DNA from: an uncultured Clostridia bacterium
GTDB taxonomy: Bacteria; Bacillota; Clostridia; Christensenellales; Pumilibacteraceae
Length of the DNA: 64,000 nt
Direction: 5' to 3'
NCBI GenBank assembly: GCA_947066105.1
Contig: CAMSYM010000003.1
Location: 1-64,000 of the forward strand
Shown one piece after another: positions 10,949 through 18,437 of this stretch. The position numbers and the translations under genes were made by a program. A model generated the notes under the pieces. The model did no database searches and was not told the DNA's origin. It worked only from the letters and a program-made list of their open reading frames with translations. Numbering within the stretch: the stretch's first letter is position 1; each line of letters opens with the position of its first letter.

Positions 10949-10977
10949 ATTATACCGCAATTATGCGCATTTGTCTA
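10949..10977 (-). promoter_or_regulatory. Promoter of the RNase G gene
   Basis: On the minus strand: TAGACA (10972-10977), a 17-bp spacer, TATAAT (10949-10954). The transcript would carry about 65 nt of leader before the TTG start. Confidence 0.7.
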
Positions 10978-11004
10978 TTGTTTTCGCCATGTTTTCGGCA
11001 ACTG

Positions 11005-12444
11005 TCACGCGTTTCCGAACAGTTTATAAGCGCGGTATATCAGTTCGCTATACGCTCGGCGCGGCACGGCGCGCATATCGAGCGCGTTTGCCGTGGATAT
11101 ATAACGTTTGCGCTTGACATTTACGAGATCGGCGGCGTTGTAAAACGCTATGCGCCCGCAGCTTACCGTATAACTGCTGTCGGGCAGATCGCATTCCACG
11201 CCCACCGCATACTTTCCCGATCTGCAAACGGCGACGTTCGGTTCATCGTCTGCGCGCTTGTCGCAAAACGCAAACCCGCACGATTTGAGATTTTTCATAA
11301 ACACGTCGCGCGCTATCATGGTTCCCGCCAGCCGCGCCGAATAAAACCCGTCGTCCGCGCAAGCATGATATATCGGTCGGGATATTTGCAAAAACGGTTG
11401 AGATATTTCGAGCGACAAAATACCCGTATCGTCCTGCGTTACGTCCAGAGGATGCAAAACGTATATCTTTTGTTCGACCGACACCGTGACGGGTTTGTCC
11501 GCGCTGTCCAAAAACGCGCCGTCGTTATACACTATCACGCGTACGTGTTCGCCGTCGCTCGGCAAGCAGAAAAATATCCTGTCTGCGACGGCGGCATACG
11601 CTTCGTCGCTCAACAGCTCCGCCCATTGCGCGACGGTCAGTCCGACGCCTTCTTCCATCATTCTTTCAAGGCGCACCGAAGCATCCGCACGATCGACGGT
11701 GTTGCGGCGCGCGCCGAACGCCGCGTCGCGCACCGACTTCGATTTGTCGAACGCCACCGTACCGTCCAAAAACGCGCGCACGCGCATGTCGTTTTTAAAC
11801 ATCAAAAGCAATCTCACTATCGCCACGCGTTCGTGCGCCTGCGCCTTGCCGTAGCGCGAGATCAACGCGCCCGACACTTCGCCGTAATCCATCAACACGT
11901 CGCGAACTGCCGCCTTATCGAGCTTTTTGCCGTACAACGCCATATGCAACAGCCTGTCGAGCGCACGGTCGCGATCGACGGCTATAAGCACCGAATATTT
12001 GCCGAATTTACGGTCGAATTTTTCCACGTAACCCGCCGCACGGTCGAAGTCCGCACGCGCAAGCGCCGTCAAATACCTGTCTACGCTCTTATCCCAACAG
12101 TTGAGCGCTCCGCCCGCCTTGCCGTATTGCGCCGACAGCAGGACCGCCATATACTCGTTTTCGCCGTATTCGCAATCCGCGCAGGCGCGTAAAAACATGT
12201 TGAAATACTGGTCGAACACAAGCGTTCCGAACCGCGCGTCGGTATAATCGGAATTGGCGGAACGCGCGAGCATAGGCGCCGTCGCGAGCATTGCCGCCGC
12301 GGTTTCGTAATCGCGCATATCGCCGAACTTGACAAGCCCGACGACCGTTTCTTCAAACGTTTTAAGATCGCGTTCGTATAACGCGCGCGCCAAATCGTCA
12401 AGCGCGCTACCCGTTAGATTGCGTATGTTTTTGAGATAATCCAT
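11005..12444 (-). CDS. Uncharacterised protein with DUF4132-like C terminus
   Basis: 479 residues from ATG 12444. A GTG at 12531 is also in frame, but a promoter overlaps it, so the ATG is preferred. No strong ribosome-binding site is seen. The N-terminal two thirds is alpha-helical and repeat-like, recalling HEAT/ARM solenoids (many ALxRxDxDRA-type helices). The last 70 residues (RGIxxxNAxD, ALDMRAVPRRAYSELIYRAY) resemble the end of DUF4132 proteins, where a conserved PxxxxSE stretch precedes the C terminus. No catalytic motif or membrane segment. It sits between the SpoIVFB-like protease and RNase G genes and may be transcribed with neither, since both sides show promoters. Function unknown. 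Confidence 0.6.
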   Translation of the reverse strand: MDYLKNIRNLTGSALDDLARALYERDLKTFEETVVGLVKFGDMRDYETAAAMLATAPMLARSANSDYTDARFGTLVFDQYFNMFLRACADCEYGENEYMAVLLSAQYGKAGGALNCWDKSVDRYLTALARADFDRAAGYVEKFDRKFGKYSVLIAVDRDRALDRLLHMALYGKKLDKAAVRDVLMDYGEVSGALISRYGKAQAHERVAIVRLLLMFKNDMRVRAFLDGTVAFDKSKSVRDAAFGARRNTVDRADASVRLERMMEEGVGLTVAQWAELLSDEAYAAVADRIFFCLPSDGEHVRVIVYNDGAFLDSADKPVTVSVEQKIYVLHPLDVTQDDTGILSLEISQPFLQISRPIYHACADDGFYSARLAGTMIARDVFMKNLKSCGFAFCDKRADDEPNVAVCRSGKYAVGVECDLPDSSYTVSCGRIAFYNAADLVNVKRKRYISTANALDMRAVPRRAYSELIYRAYKLFGNA

Positions 12445-12521
12445 AGTAACGATCGGACCGCAGACGGTTTTCCGCGCGCAAACGCAAATGTCGCGCACAG
12501 TCGCAACGGTCGGCTTTTTAT

Positions 12522-12550
12522 ATGATAACACATCGTCCGAAAAAAATCAA
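12522..12550 (-). promoter_or_regulatory. Promoter upstream of the DUF4132-like gene
   Basis: On the minus strand: TTGATT (12545-12550), a 17-bp spacer, TATCAT (12522-12527). It supports a start downstream of 12515, i.e. ATG 12444. Confidence 0.5.
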
Positions 12551-12588
12551 GCGCTTGGCTTTTTACGCACGACGCTTTTGCTTTTTAT

Positions 12589-13500
12589 CTATCGATTTAT
12601 TATATCTCGCACTTTCGCATCGTAACCGCGCGATTTAACGCCGTCTATCAATTCGGTTTCGCCGAGCGTACATATTTTTTCGAGCCTGTCGTCGCTTATT
12701 ACCGTGAATTCGCTGTACTTGTCGGGATCGAGCGCGCGAACAAGCTCCGAAAGCTCGACCGATTCCGATACTGCGAGCGAGCGCACTTCCAAAGGCTTTT
12801 TCATACGGTCGCGCCGAGTACCGAACGAAAACAACGCATTGTATTGCGCGCGTCGGTCCGGCAAAAACGCCGATACTATCATGAATATGCCCACGCTGAG
12901 CAAACAGATATTCGGCGCATAAAACGCGGACAGCACGAACAAACCAACCGCCGCGACGCCCGTGACGAACGACACAATGCGCGTTATCTTATACGCACGC
13001 TTGCGGTCGAGCTTGACCGAAAGCGCGGCGAGCGCCACCCTGCCGCCGTCGAGCGGATACACGGGCAACATGTTGAACACGCCTATATACAAATTGCACA
13101 TGCAAAACGCTTCGGTAAACACGTAACTTGCGGGAACGAGCCACCAAAGCGCCGCAAATACTACTGCAAGCACGAAATTGAACAACGGTCCCGCGAGCGC
13201 GATCGACACTTCGTGTTTGGGTCGCAACAGATCGTCGTTGCCGCTCAGCGCCGCGCCGTAAGGCATCAGCTTTATCACGTTAAGCTCGTAGCCGAGCTTT
13301 TTAGCCGTATTCGCATGCGCGCACTCGTGCAACAGCACTGCGGCGAGCGAGCATACAAACTCGTACGCCATGCCGACCGCAACGAAATACACCGCCATCA
13401 CGAGCATTATCGGCGAAACGTATATTCGCATTTCGTCGACGGCGCGTTGCTTGGGGCGTTTTACGCGCTTATCGGAGCGCGCGCGTTTATTCTTCTTCAT
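12589..13500 (-). CDS. Site-2 protease family M50, SpoIVFB-like
   Basis: 303 residues from ATG 13500, preferred over the longer frame because it overlaps the upstream gene by only 14 bp. After a basic N terminus there are about five to six membrane helices. The zinc site is HECAH in helix 2 (VLLHECAHANTAKKLG) with the second motif LPVYPLDGGR about 100 residues later. The remainder is a soluble C-terminal domain of about 100 residues. SpoIVFB cleaves pro-sigma-K in the outer forespore membrane of sporulating cells; housekeeping RseP-type proteases differ by a PDZ domain, absent here. The position next to minD-minE and rng matches the conserved clostridial cluster, which favours the sporulation role. 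Confidence 0.85.
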   Translation of the reverse strand: MKKNKRARSDKRVKRPKQRAVDEMRIYVSPIMLVMAVYFVAVGMAYEFVCSLAAVLLHECAHANTAKKLGYELNVIKLMPYGAALSGNDDLLRPKHEVSIALAGPLFNFVLAVVFAALWWLVPASYVFTEAFCMCNLYIGVFNMLPVYPLDGGRVALAALSVKLDRKRAYKITRIVSFVTGVAAVGLFVLSAFYAPNICLLSVGIFMIVSAFLPDRRAQYNALFSFGTRRDRMKKPLEVRSLAVSESVELSELVRALDPDKYSEFTVISDDRLEKICTLGETELIDGVKSRGYDAKVRDIINR

Positions 13501-13759
13501 TCGGCTCGAAAAAAGCAGACGTGCCGAATTCCGTCCGCCCGAACGCATCGTAAAAGAACACGCCGCGCAATGCGCCGGTAATATCGTCCTTATACGGCAA
13601 CGGCGCGTAATGCAACGCCAAAAGCAAGCCGACCGCCGTCGCCGCGACAGCCGTCCGCATCAAAAATCCGCCGAACCGCCTTTTGGGCTTTTCGCGCTTT
13701 TCCCTTTCGACCGCCGTCACCACGCTGTCGACTACGTTACAACCCGAATACTTGTCCAT
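13487..13759 (-). CDS. Small single-pass membrane protein in the SpoIVFA position
   Basis: 90 residues: a basic cytoplasmic N terminus (REKREKPKRRFGG), one hydrophobic helix at about residues 33-50 (LMRTAVAATAVGLLLALHY), then a short external tail. SpoIVFA, which tethers SpoIVFB, is normally encoded here but is about 250 residues long with a LytM-like domain. This protein lacks that domain. It overlaps the protease start by 14 bp, so translation is coupled. Assignment as a reduced SpoIVFA is by position and topology only. Confidence 0.5.
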   Translation of the reverse strand: MDKYSGCNVVDSVVTAVEREKREKPKRRFGGFLMRTAVAATAVGLLLALHYAPLPYKDDITGALRGVFFYDAFGRTEFGTSAFFEPNEEE

Positions 13760-13904
13760 ACCGTACTAAATATATGCCGACGGCACGGCGTTAATTCGCG
13801 ATAACTGCGAGATCGCGCGCCGTCCGCAACGGTACGGACAAACTCTTTTGCTCCGCTCACGATCGAGCATACGGCATACCGTATCCGATAAACAAACCTT
13901 TTCT

Positions 13905-14129
13905 TTACTCGCTCGTGTTGCCTATGCCGTAAAACCGCGCGACATCGACGCGCATGGTCAGTCTGTATCCGCTCTGCGTTTTTTCGTATGCGGTATCAAG
14001 CGCGGTCACGCTCATATACTCGCTCAAAAGCGCCGCCATATCGCTTTCGGCAACGCGCAACGTTTTGTTTATAACGCCGTTAGCATCGTTTTCTATCACG
14101 CGCGCAAGCCGCGCCGCGTCGTTGTTCAT
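13905..14129 (-). CDS. minE: Cell division topological specificity factor MinE (divergent)
   Basis: 74 residues, slightly below the usual 80-90. The N-terminal part (DAARLARVIENDANGVI) corresponds to the MinD-interacting helix and the C-terminal part (MAALLSEYMSVTALDTAYEK then YRLTMRVDV) to the topological-specificity domain of alpha-beta type. MinE stimulates MinD ATPase and drives pole-to-pole oscillation, restricting the division inhibitor to the poles. The gene starts 2 bp after the minD stop. Sequence identity to the family is low, but length, position and pattern agree. Confidence 0.75.
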   Translation of the reverse strand: MNNDAARLARVIENDANGVINKTLRVAESDMAALLSEYMSVTALDTAYEKTQSGYRLTMRVDVARFYGIGNTSE

Positions 14130-14131
14130 AG

Positions 14132-14893
14132 CTATTTACCGCCCTTTCCGAATTTTCTTCTGATAGCGCCGAAAAAACCGCGGTAGTCCGCCGCAAGATC
14201 GAGCGGCTCGCCCGCACCCGAATGTATGCGCCGCGCCAACAGCTCGAACGGTTTTTTGGGGATATTCCCAAATCCGTACACTCCGTCGGTTTCGGGGATC
14301 ATTCCGTCCACCGCCGTTTTGAGTATGTTTTCTATTTCGTCCTTATTCGGTATTTTCGCCGCCGCGAGCAGATCGCCGCGCACGCGGTTTACTATAAGCG
14401 TCGGACGCTTGCCGTACGAAAGCAACAGCGCTATTACCTTGTTTGCGTCGCGGAGCGCACTTATATGCGGCGTAGTGACTACGAGCGCGCCGTCGCAAGC
14501 GCCGACTGCGCGAGTAAATCCCGCTTCTATACCGGCGGGGCAATCGACGAGCGCATAATCGAAAGTGACAGCCAAACCGTTGAGAACGAGCCGCAAATTT
14601 TGCGAAGTCACTTTTTCGCCCAAGTATCCGTGCGACGACGGCAATAAATAAAGATTGCGCGTTTGCGTTTCGACGAGCGCCTGACGCACGCGGCAACGGT
14701 TTTCGATAACGTCCGCTATATCGTAAACGACCTTACCTTCCAATCCGAGCACTACGTCCAAATTATTCAGCCCGAAATCGGCATCCATAAGCACGATGCG
14801 GTTACCGAGCTCCGCAAGCGCCCTGCCCAGACAAGCGGTCACCGTGGTCTTGCCGACGCCGCCCTTTCCTGACGTAACTACAATACTCTTCAT
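14132..14893 (-). CDS. minD: Septum site-determining ATPase MinD
   Basis: 253 residues. The deviant Walker A (GKGGVGKTT) is at residues 9-17, DADFGLNNLDVVLG follows near 39-52, and the Walker B segment is DYALVDCPAGIE near 112-123. The C terminus ends in a short amphipathic helix (GFFGAIRRKFGKGGK), the membrane-targeting sequence. MinD binds the membrane as an ATP dimer and normally recruits MinC. minC is not found in this window although it usually precedes minD. ATG 14893 lies 7 nt after a TATAAT box, so the mRNA is probably leaderless. minE is directly downstream. Confidence 0.95.
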   Translation of the reverse strand: MKSIVVTSGKGGVGKTTVTACLGRALAELGNRIVLMDADFGLNNLDVVLGLEGKVVYDIADVIENRCRVRQALVETQTRNLYLLPSSHGYLGEKVTSQNLRLVLNGLAVTFDYALVDCPAGIEAGFTRAVGACDGALVVTTPHISALRDANKVIALLLSYGKRPTLIVNRVRGDLLAAAKIPNKDEIENILKTAVDGMIPETDGVYGFGNIPKKPFELLARRIHSGAGEPLDLAADYRGFFGAIRRKFGKGGK

Positions 14894-14900
14894 GACAATA

Positions 14901-14929
14901 ATTATAACCGCAGGCGCCGACCTTTGCAA
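14901..14929 (-). promoter_or_regulatory. minD promoter, leaderless arrangement
   Basis: On the minus strand: TTGCAA (14924-14929), a 17-bp spacer, TATAAT (14901-14906), then 7 nt to the minD ATG. No Shine-Dalgarno fits in the gap. Confidence 0.75.
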
Positions 14930-15008
14930 GCGGAAATTTGTACTGTTTTGTCGTATACGAAAATTTAAGCGAAAGCGTTCCGCACGCTCGCGACGCATGT
15001 TCGATAGC

Positions 15009-15054
15009 AAAACAAAATCGGTCGAAACGGTTATCGCTCCGCTTTCGACCGATG
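15009..15054 (-). terminator. Terminator after mreB
   Basis: ATCGGTCGAAA and TTTCGACCGAT form an 11-bp stem about 35 bp past the mreB stop, followed on the minus strand by TTTTGTTTT. It separates mreB from the minD promoter. Confidence 0.75.
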
Positions 15055-15088
15055 ATGATACGTAATAATTTATTTATCGCTTTTCGCG

Positions 15089-16102
15089 CTATGCGTGCGA
15101 AAGAATATCGTCGAGAAGATCGGGATCGGACAACAACCGTCCGCCGCCGAGTACCGACGCATACGCCGCGTCGGGCGGCACGTGTACGTTGAGTTTGAGC
15201 ATGTTTTTCATGAGCAACGCAAGTCCGGGCATTTTCGCGCCGCCGCCGCCCAACACTATGCCGTAACGCTGTATTTCCGCCGCTATCGACGGGGAACACG
15301 AATTGATGACGCTCGCCACAGCGTCCACGATATTAAGATAGTAATCCGCCACCACGCCGTAAAGCGTATCGGACGACACGCTTTGCGACCTGATATTTTT
15401 TGTTTCCGCATCGATACCGCTGACCGAAGTGGTCGCGCAATCGTTGCGTATAAGACTGCAAATTTTTTCTTTTAGCGAACGCGCCGTCGCACGTCCGATA
15501 TTGAGTCCGTAAATTCCGCTTATTGCGTCCATCAGCGCGCGGTCTATCATGTCGCCGCCCAACGTCAACGCCCAGCCGCGTACGATCCCGCTCAGGCTCA
15601 ATACCGCTATTTCCGTGGCGCCCGCGCCTATCGACACTATTATCCCGCCGAAATTGGATCGCACGGGCATGTCCACGCCTATCGCAGATAGCATGACCGA
15701 ATTAACCATGGTTATTTCGTCTATACCCGCGCGCATGAGAACTTGCTCGTACTGCTCGCGCCCTTCGACGGTTATCCCCGTCGGCACACCGAGTATACAC
15801 GAAATGCGCGGCTTCAACAAATACGAATCGGGCAGTATACGACCTATGAACTCGGCGAGCATGTCCGCGCACGCTTCGCTGTCCTTAATGACGCCGTCGG
15901 ATATCGGGCAAACCGTTTTGGTTTTTTCGGGCGCTCTGCCCATCATGTTGTACGCTTCCGTACCGACCGCGCGCGTGCGGCGTTTCCCGCCGTCGTCGAA
16001 GTACGCAATCACCGACGGCTCGTGCAAAACTATGCCGTTGCCCGATACGAATATCGACGTGTACGACGTGCCGAGATCAAGCGCTATCTCCATCTTCGCC
16101 AT
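15089..16102 (-). CDS. mreB: Rod shape-determining actin-like protein MreB
   Basis: 337 residues with the actin/Hsp70 ATPase signatures: phosphate-1 IALDLGTSYTSIFV (residues 6-19), phosphate-2 GGIIVSIGAGATEIAVLSLS (about 150-170) and adenosine motif YGIVLGGGGAKMPGL (about 283-297). MreB polymerises under the membrane and guides lateral cell-wall synthesis. Its start overlaps the end of maf by 26 bp. mreC and mreD, the normal membrane partners encoded next, are missing and a terminator follows instead. It could equally be the MreBH/Mbl paralogue. Confidence 0.93.
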   Translation of the reverse strand: MAKMEIALDLGTSYTSIFVSGNGIVLHEPSVIAYFDDGGKRRTRAVGTEAYNMMGRAPEKTKTVCPISDGVIKDSEACADMLAEFIGRILPDSYLLKPRISCILGVPTGITVEGREQYEQVLMRAGIDEITMVNSVMLSAIGVDMPVRSNFGGIIVSIGAGATEIAVLSLSGIVRGWALTLGGDMIDRALMDAISGIYGLNIGRATARSLKEKICSLIRNDCATTSVSGIDAETKNIRSQSVSSDTLYGVVADYYLNIVDAVASVINSCSPSIAAEIQRYGIVLGGGGAKMPGLALLMKNMLKLNVHVPPDAAYASVLGGGRLLSDPDLLDDILSHA

Positions 16103-16685
16103 TAAACAAATTCTCCTCGATAAGTTTTTCGGTCAGTTTGACGGGCAAACCCACGACGTTGGTATAGTCGCCGTCTACGCGCGCTATGAGCGGTTTTATC
16201 TCGATATCGTCGATATTATATCCGCCCGCTTTATCGTACGGCGCGCCGCCGTCCACATAATTATACACCAATTGAGCGTTAAATGCACCAAAAGTAACGA
16301 AAGTTTTTTCGAATTTTTCTATTATTTTTTTGCCGTAGCCGAAAAAAACGGCTGTCACCACTTCATGAGTGCGTCCGCACAGCGCTTCGAACATCGCAAC
16401 AGCCTGCTCGCGGTCGCGGGGCTTACCGAACACCTTATCGTCCAAGCCCACTACCGTATCGAACGCGAGAACGGGAAGCTCCGTCCGCGCGAGAATATAC
16501 TCGCCTTTTGCCCGCGCATTGACCGTAGCCGTAGCGACGGCGCTCGGCAAAACTATCTCAGTGACGTCGGCGGGCATAAATACGGGTTGTACGCCGGTTA
16601 TTTCCTTTATTAGCATGCGGCGGCGCGGCGACGCCGTAGCAAGCGCTATTTGCCGAATGCGTATTCGGCTGTCGTTATCGGTCAT
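16077..16685 (-). CDS. maf: Maf family nucleoside triphosphate pyrophosphatase
   Basis: 202 residues. Family motifs: IALATASPRRRMLIKEI near the N terminus (SxRR substrate loop), VLAFDTVVGLDDKVFGKP (catalytic Asp of the DT motif) and the AxxMFxxLxGRTHEVxT segment. Maf proteins hydrolyse non-canonical or methylated nucleotides and are linked to septation arrest in Bacillus. The gene overlaps mreB and lies 15 bp downstream of the ppx/gppA stop, forming one transcription unit (ppx-maf-mreB). Confidence 0.92.
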   Translation of the reverse strand: MTDNDSRIRIRQIALATASPRRRMLIKEITGVQPVFMPADVTEIVLPSAVATATVNARAKGEYILARTELPVLAFDTVVGLDDKVFGKPRDREQAVAMFEALCGRTHEVVTAVFFGYGKKIIEKFEKTFVTFGAFNAQLVYNYVDGGAPYDKAGGYNIDDIEIKPLIARVDGDYTNVVGLPVKLTEKLIEENLFNGEDGDSA

Positions 16686-16700
16686 CGTTAAAGCTCTGTT

Positions 16701-18215
16701 TTACAGAATTTCCAAATTCTTTTTGTACGCTTTGGCAAAATCCGCGCCCGCGCTGAGCGCGTCTTTTATTTCGAGCGAACAGTCGCCTTCCACTTCGGTC
16801 TTCATGATCACCGAATCGCCTAGCACGTCGCACGTGATGGACTTGACCGAGCCGGACATCGATCTGTCGAGCGAGTCGGCTATGCGCAGTATCACCGCGA
16901 GCCGCATGACGGCAACCAGATCCTCTTCGCGCACGATCCCCGCATACTTGTTCCATTCGGCATACGACAGATCGTCGAGCGCGTGGGCGCGTACCACAAA
17001 AGCCGCAAGCACGAGATCGCGGTGCGATACGCCGTAAAGATTGGAGTTCATGATCGAATAATTGGAATGTCTGTACTGACTGTAAAAATTGATGCGCCCG
17101 CCCATTTCGTGCATTAGCGCGGCTATGCGCAACACTCGCACGTACTGCCGCGGAAGCTTGTGCAACACTCGCAATTGCTTGTACAGCTGTATGGCAAGGT
17201 TGCATACGTGTTCGGCGTGCGGTATGTTGAGATCGGCATAGTGCAATCTTGTGTATATGGAATAGCCCATGATATCCGATATGGGCTTTTCGAGCGTGGT
17301 CGGCACGGCGTGATTGAATAAAAACCCTTCGCGTATGCCCGCGCCCGAAACTACCGTTTCGTCGAAATCGGGACAGCACGACAAAAAGCTTTTTATGCAC
17401 GACAGCGCGGCGCAGAAAATATCGGCGCGCTGTGCGGGCAAGCCCTTTATCTTGGAACGCTTTTCCACGTCCAGCACCTTGATCATGTCGTAAACCTTAT
17501 CGAAGGTCTCGGTGCTTATGCGGTAGTTATGTATCATATTGAGCGGATACTTTTCTATGCGCTGAACTATGCTTGCAAGACTGCGGAACGAGCCGCCCAC
17601 GCCGACGAATTTGTAATCGGGATCGAGCGTTTTGAGCCACTCCACGCTTTCGAACTGATCGCGCATATACGTTTCTATCATTTGCGATTGCTGTAACGGC
17701 GTAGTGTCGTCGTTGAACATGGACGACAACATCATGGTGCCTATCTGCAACGAAGTGCGGTTGAGTATCACGCGGCGGTTGTATTGCACGAGCTGTATGG
17801 ACGAACCCGAAATATCCATTATAACGCCCTTAGGCACTTCGAGCGAATTGATAACGCCGTAGTATATTTGAGTGGATTCCTGTTCTTCCGTCAATACGTC
17901 CATCTTGAACCCGCAAACGGTGTTCACTTCTTCGAGAAAACTGCGCTGATTTTTTGCTTTGCGCACCGCGTTGGTGGCGAATGCGTATATCTTGTCCACG
18001 TTGTTTGCGTCGCACAGCTTGCGGAACATTTTAAGCGTCTTTACCGCTTGCGCTATCCGCGCTTGCTTTAAATACCCGTCGCGTTCCATATCCTGAGCGA
18101 GCCTTACGCTCTCTTGAAGCTCGTCGTATACGACAAAACTGCTGTCGTTTATAACGTGAGCCAGCACCAATCTTGCGGAATTAGATCCCAAATCAATTAT
18201 AGCAATATTATTCAA
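16701..18215 (-). CDS. Ppx/GppA family exopolyphosphatase with HD domain
   Basis: 504 residues from a TTG start at 18215. The TTG is preferred because AAAGG lies 8 nt upstream and the protein then begins NNIAIIDLGSNSARLVLAHV, as in the family; ATG 18236 falls inside a leader stem-loop. The N-terminal half is the actin-like phosphatase fold (DLGSNS at residues 7-12, GVIMDISGSSIQLVQY near 130-145, VGVGGSFRSLA near 200). The C-terminal half is an HD-like domain (ALMHEMGGRINFYSQ YRHSNYSI). It hydrolyses polyphosphate or pppGpp ends. It heads the unit with maf and mreB. Confidence 0.88.
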   Translation of the reverse strand: MNNIAIIDLGSNSARLVLAHVINDSSFVVYDELQESVRLAQDMERDGYLKQARIAQAVKTLKMFRKLCDANNVDKIYAFATNAVRKAKNQRSFLEEVNTVCGFKMDVLTEEQESTQIYYGVINSLEVPKGVIMDISGSSIQLVQYNRRVILNRTSLQIGTMMLSSMFNDDTTPLQQSQMIETYMRDQFESVEWLKTLDPDYKFVGVGGSFRSLASIVQRIEKYPLNMIHNYRISTETFDKVYDMIKVLDVEKRSKIKGLPAQRADIFCAALSCIKSFLSCCPDFDETVVSGAGIREGFLFNHAVPTTLEKPISDIMGYSIYTRLHYADLNIPHAEHVCNLAIQLYKQLRVLHKLPRQYVRVLRIAALMHEMGGRINFYSQYRHSNYSIMNSNLYGVSHRDLVLAAFVVRAHALDDLSYAEWNKYAGIVREEDLVAVMRLAVILRIADSLDRSMSGSVKSITCDVLGDSVIMKTEVEGDCSLEIKDALSAGADFAKAYKKNLEIL

Positions 18216-18228
18216 AGCCGTATCCTTT

Positions 18229-18252
18229 GGGGACATATACCAATATGACCCC
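18229..18252 (-). promoter_or_regulatory. Leader stem-loop before the Ppx/GppA gene
   Basis: GGGG(T)CATAT pairs with ATATG(T)CCCC around a 4-nt loop, ending just before the AAAGG ribosome-binding site of the TTG start. It could modulate ribosome access; no known riboswitch family is recognised. Confidence 0.4.
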
Positions 18253-18268
18253 ATTTTGATATGTAATG

Positions 18269-18297
18269 ATTATAACACACTTTTTTCAACTTGTAAA
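18269..18297 (-). promoter_or_regulatory. Promoter of ppx-maf-mreB
   Basis: On the minus strand: TTTACA (18292-18297), a 17-bp spacer, TATAAT (18269-18274). Confidence 0.75.
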
Positions 18298-18401
18298 GGG
18301 GGTATTTAAAAATATTTTCAATATATTTGCGAAAATTTCGACAAAATATGCCGCCGCTCGCCCTTACTCGCCACCCCGTTCGACAAAATTCCGCAAAATC
18401 C

Positions 18402-18430
18402 TTTACAACGGACACACGGCATGGTATAAT
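18402..18430 (+). promoter_or_regulatory. Promoter of the 864-residue surface protein, leaderless arrangement
   Basis: TTTACA (18402-18407), a 17-bp spacer, TATAAT (18425-18430), then 7 nt to ATG 18438. Confidence 0.75.
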
Positions 18431-18437
18431 ATAAGGT

